Source: Candidatus Galloscillospira excrementipullorum (GTDB taxonomy: Bacteria > Bacillota > Clostridia > Oscillospirales > Feifaniaceae). Taken from it: a stretch of DNA of 64,000 nucleotides. A program made the position numbers and the translations under genes. Below the pieces are notes generated by a model. It worked only from the letters and a program-made list of their open reading frames with translations. It searched no databases and was not told where the DNA came from. Every line of letters begins with the position of its first letter. The first letter of the stretch is position 1. Shown piece after piece: positions 15,083 to 24,193 of this stretch. The stretch is from the NCBI GenBank assembly GCA_018714125.1, contig DVNV01000070.1:1-64000 (forward strand), read 5' to 3'.

Positions 15083-16896
15083 TGGGACTGCTGCAAAAAG
15101 CGGTGGAAACCTACCAGGCCCACAGCGTTTTCGTTGGGGTAGAGCGCGAGGAACACCAGGTCCTTCTCCCGGTCTCCCACATCCTAGCCCGGGCTGACCT
15201 GGAAATTACCTTGGAACCGGAGGGAACCTTCTCCTCTGCCCGGCTGGTGGACAAGAGCGAGCCCAAAATCCCCATCCCTGCTACAGAGGAGTCCGCCGGG
15301 CGCACCAGTGGGACCTGTGCTCATCCTCTTTGTGATCAACTTTGCTATCTGGCTCCCTACAACGAGGAAAAACACCGCCTTTACATTGAGCAGTTGACCG
15401 CATGGGCGGAATCATCCCACGGCCACCCCATGCTCCGACCCATCCTGACCTACGTCCAGGGCGGTACCATCCTCTCCGACCTGGTGCAGGCCTGCCAGCT
15501 TGAACTGGACGAAAAAGGCATCCCCAAAGACGAAAAACTGATGGTCCGTTGGCGGGTCCACGGTATCGGAGCACCGAAGGACGGATGCTGGCAGCAGCCC
15601 TCCCTCTTTCAGGCATTTCAGGCCTGGTACGCCAGTTTGCAGCCGGAGGATACTGCGCTCTGTATGATTACCGGCCAGTATGCCGTCGCCGCCAAGCAGC
15701 ACCAAAAGGGAATCATCCCCATCAGTGGTAATGCCAAGCTGATTTCCGCCAACGATACCAGCAACTTTACCTTCCGGGGACGGTTTACCGATGACAGCCA
15801 GGCCGCCACCATCAGTTACGAGGCCTCCCAAAAAGCCCACAATGCCCTGCGGTGGATTGCGGCGGAGCAGGGCGCCCGGGCCATCTTCGGCGGACGGACT
15901 TTTTTATGCTGGAACCCCCAGGGGCTCCAGGTCTGCCATGTCACCGCTGGCTTTGGAAACCGGAATCAGGTCAAGACCATTCCCAGCGACTACCGCCGGG
16001 AACTGAAGAACACCCTGGACGGGATGCGCAGCCAGCTGCCCTCGCAGAGCGGGGTCGTGATCGCAGCTTTTGATGCGGCCACCACCGGGCGGCTGTCGGT
16101 GACCTACTACAACGAACTCCAGAACAGCGACTATCTCCAACGGCTCTGTGACTGGGACGAGCACTGCTGCTGGTATTTCGGCTGGGACAAATTTGGAGTA
16201 AATTCTGCCATCCAGTCTCCGCTCCTGCGCCGGATCGTGGACTGCTCCTTCGGGGTGCCGACCTCAGAAAAAGGCCATGTGCAGCTGAAGACGGATGAGC
16301 GGATCATGGGCCAGCAGATGCAGCGCCTAGTGGCCTGCCGGGTGGATCGGGGACACATCCCTCTGGACATTGTGAAGGCCCTGTCCCACCGCGCCTCCAA
16401 CCCCCAGCGATTCAGCAGCCCTGCGGTGCGGGAGGAGATCCTCGCCACCGCCTGTGCCGTGATCCGGAAATACCGCTATGACGTTTACAAGGAGGAATGT
16501 GCCATGGAATTTGATCCAAGCAAAGACGATATCAGCTTTCAGTTTGGCCGCCTGCTGGCCGTGCTGGAGAAGGTGGAACGGGACACCTACGATAACGGTG
16601 AGACCCGGGAGCCCAATGCCATCCGACTGCAGTCCATCTACTGCCAACGTCCGTTGCATACGGCGGGCATGCTTGAAAAGCAATTAGAGCGCGCCTATTT
16701 TCCACGCCTGGCAAAGCCGGCCTTCCGCGCCTACTACAAAAATCTGATAGGCGAGATCATGGAAAAGATCTATGCTAAACCGAAAGAGAGCTGGAATGCC
16801 CCCCTAAAAGAAACCTACCTGATGGGTTACTATCTCCAGCGCAAGGACCTGTATACAAAGAAAGAGAAGTCTGAGGAGAACAAGGAGGAAAACTGA
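15082..16896 (+). CDS. cas8c: Cas8c (Csd1), large Cascade subunit
   Basis: 604 residues from ATG 15082, which shares one base with the cas5c TGA stop and has GGGGAGGTG upstream; a GTG at 15079 is the alternative. Cas8c recognises the PAM and stabilises the R-loop. It has the Csd1 layout: NH2-terminal GLLQKAVETYQAH, then AMITGQYAVAAKQHQKGIIPI-like text (CMITGQYAVAAKQHQKGI, then PISGNAKLISANDTSNFTF), and WIAAEQGARAIFGGRTFLCW. Length is normal for the family. Many I-C loci also make a small subunit (Cas11c) by internal initiation within cas8c; an internal ATG with AAGGAGG upstream is visible at 16504, which is a candidate. Confidence 0.92.
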   Translation: MGLLQKAVETYQAHSVFVGVEREEHQVLLPVSHILARADLEITLEPEGTFSSARLVDKSEPKIPIPATEESAGRTSGTCAHPLCDQLCYLAPYNEEKHRLYIEQLTAWAESSHGHPMLRPILTYVQGGTILSDLVQACQLELDEKGIPKDEKLMVRWRVHGIGAPKDGCWQQPSLFQAFQAWYASLQPEDTALCMITGQYAVAAKQHQKGIIPISGNAKLISANDTSNFTFRGRFTDDSQAATISYEASQKAHNALRWIAAEQGARAIFGGRTFLCWNPQGLQVCHVTAGFGNRNQVKTIPSDYRRELKNTLDGMRSQLPSQSGVVIAAFDAATTGRLSVTYYNELQNSDYLQRLCDWDEHCCWYFGWDKFGVNSAIQSPLLRRIVDCSFGVPTSEKGHVQLKTDERIMGQQMQRLVACRVDRGHIPLDIVKALSHRASNPQRFSSPAVREEILATACAVIRKYRYDVYKEECAMEFDPSKDDISFQFGRLLAVLEKVERDTYDNGETREPNAIRLQSIYCQRPLHTAGMLEKQLERAYFPRLAKPAFRAYYKNLIGEIMEKIYAKPKESWNAPLKETYLMGYYLQRKDLYTKKEKSEENKEEN

Positions 16897-16898
16897 TC

Positions 16899-17759
16899 AT
16901 GAACATCCTGCAGCATAAAATCGACTTCGTGGCCCTGGTTAGTGTCACCATGGCCAACAGCAACGGCGACCCGCTCAACGGCAACCGTCCTCGCACCGAC
17001 TACAACGGCTACGGCGAGATCTCCGACGTATGCATCAAACGAAAGATCCGCAACCGGATGCAGGATATGGGCCACAAGATTTTTGTCCAATCTGACAGCA
17101 GATGTGACGACGGGTTTGGCAGCCTCAGCGAACGGGCCTCCGCTGTGATGAATGGGGAAAAGGACCGGGACGCCTATGCCAAAAAAGCCTGTGAGACCTG
17201 GCTGGATGTGCGCACCTTTGGTCAAGTCTTTGCCTTCAAGGATACCAAGGGTGTCTCCGTTGGGGTCCGTGGTCCGGTCTCCATCCACCAGGCGGTGAGC
17301 CTCTCGCCGGTGGAGGTGGAGTCTCTCCAGATCACCAAGAGCGTCAACGGTGAAAAGAAGGACAAAAAGAGCGGTGACGACGCCGGAATGAGCTCCGACC
17401 GGATGGGCATGAAACATATGGTCCGCTTCGGACTGTATGAGCTCAAGGGTTCCATCAACGCCCAGCTTTCAGAGAAAACGGGCTTTTCCGAGGAGGATGC
17501 CCAGGTGGTGAAGGAGTGCCTGCGCACCCTCTTCGTCAACGACGCATCCTCTGCCCGTCCAGATGGATCCATGGAAGTCGTGAAACTCTTTTGGTGGGAA
17601 CACAACTGCAAGGACGGCCAATACTCCTCCGCCAAGGTTCAGCGGTCCGTAAAGGCCGTTCTGAAGCCCGATGTAGACGTCCCTTCCAGCGTGAAAGACT
17701 ATAACATCTCCATTGAACCATTGGAAGGCCTGGACCCCGAAATCCTGGAGGGACTTTGA
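16899..17759 (+). CDS. cas7c: Cas7c (Csd2), crRNA-binding Cascade backbone
   Basis: 286 residues. It polymerises along the spacer part of the crRNA. Diagnostic features are FVALVSVTMANSNGDPLNG (about 11-29), RPRTDYNGYGEISDVCIKRK, DVRTFGQVFAF, RGPVSIHQAVSLSPV and GMKHMVRFGLYELKGSINA. The start has AAGGAGG within the cas8c end, and only two bases separate the two genes. Length is standard. No disruption. Confidence 0.94.
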   Translation: MNILQHKIDFVALVSVTMANSNGDPLNGNRPRTDYNGYGEISDVCIKRKIRNRMQDMGHKIFVQSDSRCDDGFGSLSERASAVMNGEKDRDAYAKKACETWLDVRTFGQVFAFKDTKGVSVGVRGPVSIHQAVSLSPVEVESLQITKSVNGEKKDKKSGDDAGMSSDRMGMKHMVRFGLYELKGSINAQLSEKTGFSEEDAQVVKECLRTLFVNDASSARPDGSMEVVKLFWWEHNCKDGQYSSAKVQRSVKAVLKPDVDVPSSVKDYNISIEPLEGLDPEILEGL

Positions 17760-17784
17760 TCAGAAACGCAAGGAGATGGATTTT

Positions 17785-18453
17785 ATGGCTCCCTATTGCG
17801 ATGAGGACCTCCTCCAGCTTTCTGGCTTGCAGCACTTCGCCTTCTGCCGTCGACAGTGGGCCTTGATTTATTTGGAGCAGCAGTGGGCCGAAAATCTATA
17901 CACCGTGGAGGGAAGGCTGCTCCATCACCGTGCCCACGATGAGGCCGCTCGGGAGCGTCGGGGCAGCACCCTGATTCTTAGGGGCCTGCCTATTGTATCC
18001 CACTCCTTGGGGCTCTCTGGCCAGTGCGACGTCGTGGAGTTCCTCCTAGTCCCGAACGGCGTCCCTCTTCATGGCGAGGAGGGGTTGTGGCAGCCTTACC
18101 CCGTAGAGTATAAGCGGGGCAAGCCAAAAAGCCATCAGGCTGACGAACTCCAGTTGTGCGCCCAGGCCATGTGCTTGGAGGAGATGCTCTGCTGTGAGAT
18201 TCCCGAGGGAGCCCTGTTCTATGGAGAACCCCGACGCCGGACCGTGGTGGCATTTACAGAAGAGTTAAGGCAGACTGTCAGAAACTTTACCGAAGAGATG
18301 CACCAATATGCCAAAAGAAACTACACGCCAAAAGCGAAGACTAGCCGATCCTGTAACGCTTGTTCCCTGAAAGAGCGTTGTATCCCCCAACTCACCCGGC
18401 GGGGCAGCGTGTCGGATTACCTGAAGCAGGCGATGGAGGAGACACTGCCATGA
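17785..18453 (+). CDS. cas4: Cas4 adaptation nuclease
   Basis: 222 residues. A RecB-like exonuclease with a 4Fe-4S cluster that trims prespacers and helps select PAM-flanked DNA with Cas1-Cas2. Cluster cysteines are in AFCRRQW and in SCNACSLKERC near the C-terminus; nuclease motifs are GQCDVVEF, PVEYKRGKPK and ELQLCAQAMC. I chose ATG 17785 because AAGGAG lies 9 bases upstream; ATG 17776 touches the site directly. It overlaps cas1 by ATGA. Confidence 0.93.
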   Translation: MAPYCDEDLLQLSGLQHFAFCRRQWALIYLEQQWAENLYTVEGRLLHHRAHDEAARERRGSTLILRGLPIVSHSLGLSGQCDVVEFLLVPNGVPLHGEEGLWQPYPVEYKRGKPKSHQADELQLCAQAMCLEEMLCCEIPEGALFYGEPRRRTVVAFTEELRQTVRNFTEEMHQYAKRNYTPKAKTSRSCNACSLKERCIPQLTRRGSVSDYLKQAMEETLP

Positions 18454-19481
18454 GACATCTGCTAAATACTTTGTTTATCACCAGCGAGGACATCTATCTA
18501 TCTCTAGACGGGGAAAATGTGGTGGCAAACCGGGGGCAGCAGTCGGTGGCCCGCTATCCGCTCCATATCCTATCTAGTATTGTCTCCTTCTCCTACGCTG
18601 GGGCATCCCCCGCCCTCATGGGTGCCTGTGCGCAACGGAACATCTCCCTTGCCTTCTGTACGCCACGGGGCCGCTTTCTAGCCAGAGTGACCGGGGAAAG
18701 CTCCGGGAATGTACTGCTGCGCCGGGCCCAATACCGGGCGGCGGACGAGCCTGACTCCTGCTGCCGCCTGGCCCGGAACATGATTTTCGGAAAGGTCTAC
18801 AATGCCCGGTGGAGCCTGGAGCGAACCCGGCGGGATCATGGACTGCGAGTCGATGACAACGCGCTGAGCAACGCATCTTCCCAACTGCAGGAGCTGCTGC
18901 CTCAAATTGAAGCCGAGACCTCTTTAGAGCATTTGCGAGGCTTGGAGGGCGCGGGCGCCACGGCCTATTTCCGTGTCTTTGATCAGTCAATTTTGAGTGG
19001 GAAACCTTTTTTCGCCTTTGAATCAAGAAATCGACGGCCGCCCACAGATCCGGTAAATGCCCTGCTGTCCTTTGCCTACAGCCTTCTGGCCAATGACTGC
19101 GCCTCAGCCCTGGAGAGTGTTGGGTTGGATGCCTATGTGGGATTTCTCCACCGGGACCGGCCTGGGCGAACTTCCCTTGCCCTCGATCTGATGGAGGAAC
19201 TGCGTCCCTGCCTGGCTGACCGGTTTGTCCTGACTCTTATCAACAACCGAATGGTGAGCCAGGAGGACTTTGAGTTTCGGGGGACCGGAGCTGTATCCCT
19301 GTGCGATTCTGGACGGAAAGTATTTTTACAGCATTGGCAGAACAGGAGAAAAACGGAGTTAACCCACCCCTATTTGCAAGAAAAGATCCCGTGGGGGCTG
19401 GTCCCCTATATACAGGCATTGCTCCTGTCCCGCACCCTGCGAGGAGATCTGGATAGCTACCCGCCCTTTTTGTGGAAGTGA
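18450..19481 (+). CDS. cas1: Cas1 spacer integrase
   Basis: 343 residues. It inserts new spacers at the leader-repeat junction as a complex with Cas2. It starts MRHLLNTLFITSEDIYLSLDG, a typical I-C Cas1 beginning. Active-site residues are expected in the helical domain: Glu in GLEGAGATAYFRVF, His in YVGFLHRDRPGRTSLALDLMEE, with further acidic residues in the same helix. It begins in the ATGA overlap with cas4 and ends seven bases before cas2. Intact. Confidence 0.94.
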   Translation: MRHLLNTLFITSEDIYLSLDGENVVANRGQQSVARYPLHILSSIVSFSYAGASPALMGACAQRNISLAFCTPRGRFLARVTGESSGNVLLRRAQYRAADEPDSCCRLARNMIFGKVYNARWSLERTRRDHGLRVDDNALSNASSQLQELLPQIEAETSLEHLRGLEGAGATAYFRVFDQSILSGKPFFAFESRNRRPPTDPVNALLSFAYSLLANDCASALESVGLDAYVGFLHRDRPGRTSLALDLMEELRPCLADRFVLTLINNRMVSQEDFEFRGTGAVSLCDSGRKVFLQHWQNRRKTELTHPYLQEKIPWGLVPYIQALLLSRTLRGDLDSYPPFLWK

Positions 19482-19488
19482 GAGGCCT

Positions 19489-19779
19489 ATGTTTGTATTG
19501 ATTACCTATGATATAAACACTGAAGATGCCTCTGGTCGAAAACGTCTGCGGCAGATTGCCAAGCAGTGCGTCAACTACGGCCAGAGGGTGCAGAACTCTG
19601 TCTTTGAGTGTATGCTTGATAGCGCCCAGTGCAAGCTGCTCCAGACAAAACTTCTATCTATTATGGATGAGACCAAAGACAGCCTCCGGTTTTATTATCT
19701 TGGCAAGCGGTATGAGAACAAGGTCGAACATTTTGGTGCCAGGCAAACTTATTTGCCTGAAGAGCCTCTGCTTCTCTAG
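19489..19779 (+). CDS. cas2: Cas2 adaptation subunit
   Basis: 96 residues. The ferredoxin-fold partner of Cas1. It opens with the family strand MFVLITYDINTEDASGRKRLRQ, with the conserved Asp in TYDI, then QNSVFECMLDSAQCKLLQ and DSLRFYYLGKRYENKVEHFG. The CRISPR leader follows within 1 base of the stop, and the array lies 174 bases downstream. Confidence 0.94.
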   Translation: MFVLITYDINTEDASGRKRLRQIAKQCVNYGQRVQNSVFECMLDSAQCKLLQTKLLSIMDETKDSLRFYYLGKRYENKVEHFGARQTYLPEEPLLL

Positions 19780-19952
19780 GTGCGAACGCCAAGTACCCAT
19801 GGATTTCCAGGCCGGTTCGCACCGACTTGTAGAAATGTTCTCTGGTATAACCTCTTTTTACCATCTGGGAATACGATTCATTTTCCCTTTGTTTTAACGC
19901 AAAACTGTACAACTTTCACAAATAATGTATTCTTGCGCTGTGCAGTTTTGCT
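19780..19952 (+). promoter_or_regulatory. CRISPR leader
   Basis: AT-rich stretch between cas2 and the first repeat. It starts with an inverted repeat TGCGAAC ... GTTCGCA (about 19789-19824), seen in many I-C leaders. Array transcription and spacer acquisition are expected to start on this side, because the degenerate repeat is at the far end. No clean promoter hexamers could be fixed by eye. Confidence 0.75.
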
Positions 19953-21471
19953 GTCGTCCCCCTCGCGGGGGACGTGGATTGAAATTAATCCCATTTCCGC
20001 ACTTGCTTCCATTCTTTCGGTCGTCCCCCTCGCGGGGGACGTGGATTGAAATACTGAGCACGGTTACATTATCGGTGTTATGTGCGCGTCGTCCCCCTCG
20101 CGGGGGACGTGGATTGAAATATCTTTCGCCTGAGAAGTTATGCGCGAACAGCAAGTCGTCCCCCTCGCGGGGGACGTGGATTGAAATGTAACCCGGTACA
20201 CGCAGCCCGTCCAGGTCTGGCAGGTCGTCCCCCTCGCGGGGGACGTGGATTGAAATGCGCAATCTTCGACCTGATTTCTCCGGATGCTCAAAGTCGTCCC
20301 CCTCGCGGGGGACGTGGATTGAAATATGGGGCAAAATTCGAGCAATCCCGTTGTCCAACGTCGTCCCCCTCGCGGGGGACGTGGATTGAAATGTGTGGTT
20401 CGTTCTGGGGTTCTCTGGGCCCCGGCGTCGTCCCCCTCGCGGGGGACGTGGATTGAAATAGGTGGTGCTACCGCCCGGACAGCGCCGGGAAATGGGTCGT
20501 CCCCCTCGCGGGGGACGTGGATTGAAATTTGAGCCTCTTGCCATTTACGCAGCGAGGCAGCCGTCGTCCCCCCCGCGGGGGACGTGGATTGAAATAGCGT
20601 GATTGCAATTGTCACCGGGGAGCTTGTTGCGTCGTCCCCCTCGCGGGGGACGTGGATTGAAATGACCCTTTGAAGTAGTGCATCAGACCATGCCCGTCTC
20701 GTCGTCCCCCTCGCGGGGGACGTGGATTGAAATGTCGTCCCTTACTGCCAAGAAAACGGATACACCTGTCGTCCCCCTCGCGGGGGACGTGGATTGAAAT
20801 TGCACCGATGAGAGAATAAATACGCTCTCTTCATGTCGTCCCCCTCGCGGGGGACGTGGATTGAAATTGCATCTGTCGGAAAGATGTTGGAAAAGGCCAA
20901 GGGTCGTCCCCCTCGCGGGGGACGTGGATTGAAATCAACCTTGCTGACCTGCCCACGTATTCGGACGGGTCGTCCCCCTCGCGGGGGACGTGGATTGAAA
21001 TGGCTACCAGGAAGCCTGGGCGGAGTACAGATACAGTCGTCCCCCTCGCGGGGGACGTGGATTGAAATTGCGCGCAAGGTTAATTCCACCGCCGGCCAGC
21101 TGTCGTCCCCCTCGCGGGGGACGTGGATTGAAATGTCGATCCCGTTGTAATTGTTTATTTTCCCGACGTCGTCCCCCTCGCGGGGGACGTGGATTGAAAT
21201 CAGATAAAATTGTACGCCAAGAGGCAGAAATTGAGGTCGTCCCCCTCGCGGGGGACGTGGATTGAAATCAGAGAGCAAAGCGGATGAGGGCATGGCGGAG
21301 GTGGTCGTCCCCCTCGCGGGGGACGTGGATTGAAATATTGTGGCCAAGTATCACGACTATTTCACCAGCGGTCGTCCCCCTCGCGGGGGACGTGGATTGA
21401 AATTTCCTCTCTTACCTCCTCTTGCATCCACACATGCGGTCGTCCCCCTCGCGGGGGACGTGGATTGAAGT
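19953..21471 (+). CRISPR. Type I-C CRISPR array, 23 repeats and 22 spacers
   Basis: The repeat is 33 bases, beginning GTCGTCCCCC and ending ACGTGGATTGAAAT, with an internal GTCCCCC/GGGGGAC stem, as in I-C arrays cut by Cas5c. Spacers are 33-37 bases and all differ. Repeat 10 (20563-20595) has one T to C change in the loop. The last repeat (21439-21471) ends GAAGT instead of GAAAT, marking the leader-distal end. Repeats 1-22 are otherwise identical, which suggests an active or recently active array. Spacer 12 (20734-20767) itself begins GTCGTCCC. I saw no spacer match elsewhere in the window, but that check was by eye. Confidence 0.98.
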
Positions 21472-21484
21472 TTGCCTATCCGCC

Positions 21485-21513
21485 TTGCAACTTTCTTGGA
21501 AATCAGATATCAT
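21485..21513 (+). promoter_or_regulatory. Promoter after the CRISPR array
   Basis: TTGCAA (21485-21490), 17-base spacer, TATCAT (21508-21513), starting 14 bases after the last repeat and 190 bases before the kinase gene. Confidence 0.5.
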
Positions 21514-21704
21514 AGTGCCAGAAAGGCGAGCGGGGAAAGGGCGTTCCCCTGTGAGCTCTTCCATTGGCACGACGGCCGCACCCGTGCGGCTGCCGCTTTT
21601 TGAAGCGCCCCTTTTCGCCTTCCAACAGGCCCGTCCGGCGGTGGCCGACGGGCTCCGAAAAAGCGCGGCGCTTTCACTTCCTTTCCGCAAAAGGAGGCCT
21701 GCTC

Positions 21705-22514
21705 ATGAATTATCTTCCTGCCGGCTTTCCCGACGGCGCGCCTCCCGACATTTTGGCCTGTCTGGAAGGGGCCCGCATCGAGGACCGCTCGAGCTCTCCC
21801 TGCGCCCGGGTTTTCTTTCTCAACAAAGGCAATGGGCTCTACTTAAAATACTCGGGCAAAGGACTGCTGGAAAAAGAAGCTCTTTTCACCCGCTATTTCT
21901 TCTCCAAGGGGCTTGGCCCCGAAGTGGTGTGCTATTACCGCGCCAGACACGACTGGCTTTTGACCTGTGCCCTGCCCGGGAAAAACGCCTCCCACCCGAT
22001 GTATCTGGAACATCCGGCACGCCTGTGCGACACGCTTGCGCTGGAGCTCCGGGCGCTGCACGAGGCCGACGTCACAGGCTGTCCCGTTGCAGACAGAACG
22101 GCAGACTACCTTGCGGCCGCGCAGGCCAACGCCCATGCGGGAAAGTTTTGCCCCTTTCCCCTTCCCGACAGCTTTGCCCGTCTCTCGGCGCCTCAGGCCA
22201 AAGCCCTGCTGGCGCAGGGGGCAGCCGCCCTGCAAAGCCGGGTTTTGCTGCACGGAGACTACTGCCTTCCCAACGTCATTTTGGACAACTGGGCGCTTTC
22301 CGGCTTCGTGGATCTTGGCTGCGGGGGCGTGGGAGACAGGCACATTGACCTTTTCTGGGGCGTGTGGTCGCTCTGGTTTAACCTGAAAACAAACCGCTAC
22401 TGCAGCCGTTTTCTCGATGCCTACGGCCGCGACCGGGCAGACGAGGACGTCCTACAGCTCATTGCCGCAGCAGAAGCCTTTGCCGCAGACCCGCCCAACA
22501 GCCCCCTCTTCTAA
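21705..22514 (+). CDS. Aminoglycoside 3'-phosphotransferase-like kinase
   Basis: 269 residues, the size of APH(3') enzymes (about 265). The ATP-binding lysine is in NGLYLKYS (Lys48). The catalytic loop is LLHGDYCLPNVILDN (Asp185, Asn190), the magnesium-binding Asp203 is in SGFVDLGCGGVGDRH, followed by DLFWGVWSL. The HGDYCLPN and GFVDLG blocks are the APH(3') signature rather than that of choline or fructosamine kinases. It may phosphorylate kanamycin/neomycin-type drugs, or be a housekeeping kinase of the same fold. ATG 21705 follows AAGGAGG. It stands alone beside the CRISPR array and has its own promoter. Confidence 0.75.
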   Translation: MNYLPAGFPDGAPPDILACLEGARIEDRSSSPCARVFFLNKGNGLYLKYSGKGLLEKEALFTRYFFSKGLGPEVVCYYRARHDWLLTCALPGKNASHPMYLEHPARLCDTLALELRALHEADVTGCPVADRTADYLAAAQANAHAGKFCPFPLPDSFARLSAPQAKALLAQGAAALQSRVLLHGDYCLPNVILDNWALSGFVDLGCGGVGDRHIDLFWGVWSLWFNLKTNRYCSRFLDAYGRDRADEDVLQLIAAAEAFAADPPNSPLF

Positions 22515-22567
22515 AAATCGCACAACATCCCCCATGTCTATTTTGAAATAACAAGGACGGTTTTTTT

Positions 22568-23602
22568 ATGAAAAAGAATCTTTCTCGCCTGGCGGTCGGC
22601 GCGGCCTGTGTGCTGGCGGTGTTTGGCCTGTTCAAAACAGCCTCCCTCAAGCAGGAAATTTCCCGCCTGCAATCGGACTTAAACAACCAAATCCGGGCTC
22701 TGAACAACAGCATCGATGCCATTTACGACAACGTCGACGCCATGCTGGAGGAGCAGAACAACCTCTTTTCGGTCAGCAACTGGGCCTACGGCGATATCGA
22801 CGTTGAGGCCAAGACGACGGAGGTCGTCTGCACCATCGTCCCCAAGGCCTACACCCCCGGGGTGACGCAGGCCGTCATGGTGTGCGGCGGGCAGGAATAT
22901 CCCATGAGCTATGCCGACAACCGCTACACCGCCACGCTGAGTCTCCCTCTCTTTGAGCCTGCCGGCGACTGGCAGGTCAGGCTGGCCGACAACGGCTCCC
23001 TGCGCACCCAGCGGCTCGACTGGTTTCTCGACCCCAAATCCGAAGCTCTGCTTTGCCCGCAGGTCTCCATTCAGGGCACCTCCACAGGGCGCCAGGGGGA
23101 AAAAGGGTATGACTGGACTCCCGCACCCATGGTGGTCATTGATATCGAGAAAAAGGGAGCGTTTCAGGTCCGGTCGGTGGAGCTGGTGGAGGTTCTGGAC
23201 GGCCAGGAAATCGGCCGCATTCCGGTTGACCTGACCGAGGAGGGCCAAAAGGCCTATGCAGAAGCCCTCTCCAAGCAAAGTTTTGCCATCCCCGAGCCGG
23301 TCTCCACCGTCTCCGCCAGCCCCGACTACCAGGGCCACGCCAACTTTCTCTACTGTCTCGACAAGCTGTATCTCATTCCCAGAGGCAGCCTGCTTGAGCT
23401 CTTTGTGGACGTCGTTGACCAAAACGGATTTCGCTACCGGTGCTCTACCGGCTTTAGCGGCTGCATGGCCGTCACCCTCGAGGGCGAGCGCGACGATGTC
23501 CGCATGAAGGAAATAGAACTGGATTTCTATGAAAATCCCATCCTGATTTTTGATAAGGACGGCAGCGTGATTTACGATGCGTCGGAGCCCTCCCTTTCCT
23601 GA
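22568..23602 (+). CDS. Membrane-anchored extracellular protein of unknown function
   Basis: 344 residues. I do not recognise a family. One membrane segment or uncleaved signal (about 9-27) is followed by a short coiled coil (about 28-66, LKQEISRLQSDLNNQIRALN then SIDAIYDNVDAMLEEQNN). The remaining 280 residues look like a soluble beta-rich domain, with paired Cys (for example VVCTIV, MVCGGQ, LLCPQV, YRCSTGFSGC). A modest ribosome site (ACAAGGACGG) precedes it. It sits 53 bases after the APH-like gene and 220 bases before blaI, in the same direction. Confidence 0.8.
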   Translation: MKKNLSRLAVGAACVLAVFGLFKTASLKQEISRLQSDLNNQIRALNNSIDAIYDNVDAMLEEQNNLFSVSNWAYGDIDVEAKTTEVVCTIVPKAYTPGVTQAVMVCGGQEYPMSYADNRYTATLSLPLFEPAGDWQVRLADNGSLRTQRLDWFLDPKSEALLCPQVSIQGTSTGRQGEKGYDWTPAPMVVIDIEKKGAFQVRSVELVEVLDGQEIGRIPVDLTEEGQKAYAEALSKQSFAIPEPVSTVSASPDYQGHANFLYCLDKLYLIPRGSLLELFVDVVDQNGFRYRCSTGFSGCMAVTLEGERDDVRMKEIELDFYENPILIFDKDGSVIYDASEPSLS

Positions 23603-23748
23603 CGGAACGTGCCGCTTTTCCCCCGCATCCCCCCCTTTTCTCCATGCGCGCCCTCCCTGCAGCAGGCGGGGAGGGCGCGCTTTGCCTGTCCAAACACGGC
23701 GGCAAAGGCCCCTTTCCCCAAAAAGTCCCCCTTTCCAGAGATTTCCTC

Positions 23749-23802
23749 TTGACTTTCTCTGTCTAACGGTGTAGACTATCCGCAGTGTCTAATACGGTAG
23801 AC
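23749..23802 (+). promoter_or_regulatory. blaI-blaR1 promoter with two repressor operators
   Basis: TTGACT (23749-23754), 17-base spacer, TAGACT (23772-23777). Two copies of GTCTA-N6-TAGAC lie at 23761-23776 (over the -10) and 23787-23802 (start region), centre to centre 26 bases. This is the arrangement expected for autorepression by a dimeric BlaI-type repressor. Confidence 0.8.
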
Positions 23803-23821
23803 AAGAGGGGGGACTCTTTGC

Positions 23822-24193
23822 ATGGACATTCCGAAAATCCACGAAAGCGAATACCGGTTTTGCCTGATTTTGTGGGAAAACGAGCCCGTTTCGGCGCCGG
23901 AGCTTGTCCGGCTGTGTCAGGAGCGGCTGGGCTGGAAGCGAACCACGACCTACACCGTCATCAAGCGGCTGGGGCAGCGCGGCGTCTTGAAAAACGAGAA
24001 CGCCGTTGTCACCTCCCTTGTCTCCAAAGACCAGGTTCAGGCCTCCGAAATCGACGAGCTGGTGGAAAAGAAGTTTGGCGGCTCGCTGCCCGCCTTTGTG
24101 GCCGCCTTTGCCAAGCGTCAGGATTTGTCTGAGGCCGAGCTTAACGAGGTGCAGCACATGATTGACCGTATCCGAAAAGGCGGTGCGCGATGA
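23822..24193 (+). CDS. BlaI/MecI/CopY-family repressor
   Basis: 123 residues. A winged-helix DNA-binding N-terminus (ESEYRFCLILWENEPVSAPE, then GWKRTTTYTVIKRLGQRGVL) and a C-terminal dimerisation helix pair. Family members are cut by a BlaR1-type protease to relieve repression. ATG 23822 follows GAGGGGGGAC. It overlaps blaR1 by ATGA and has two dyad operators over its own promoter. Confidence 0.92.
   Translation: MDIPKIHESEYRFCLILWENEPVSAPELVRLCQERLGWKRTTTYTVIKRLGQRGVLKNENAVVTSLVSKDQVQASEIDELVEKKFGGSLPAFVAAFAKRQDLSEAELNEVQHMIDRIRKGGAR

Noticed and set aside
19894-21347. Open frames across the CRISPR array on both strands
   Set aside because: They are translations of the 33-base repeat (recurrent PPRGGR or PREGDD units), not proteins.
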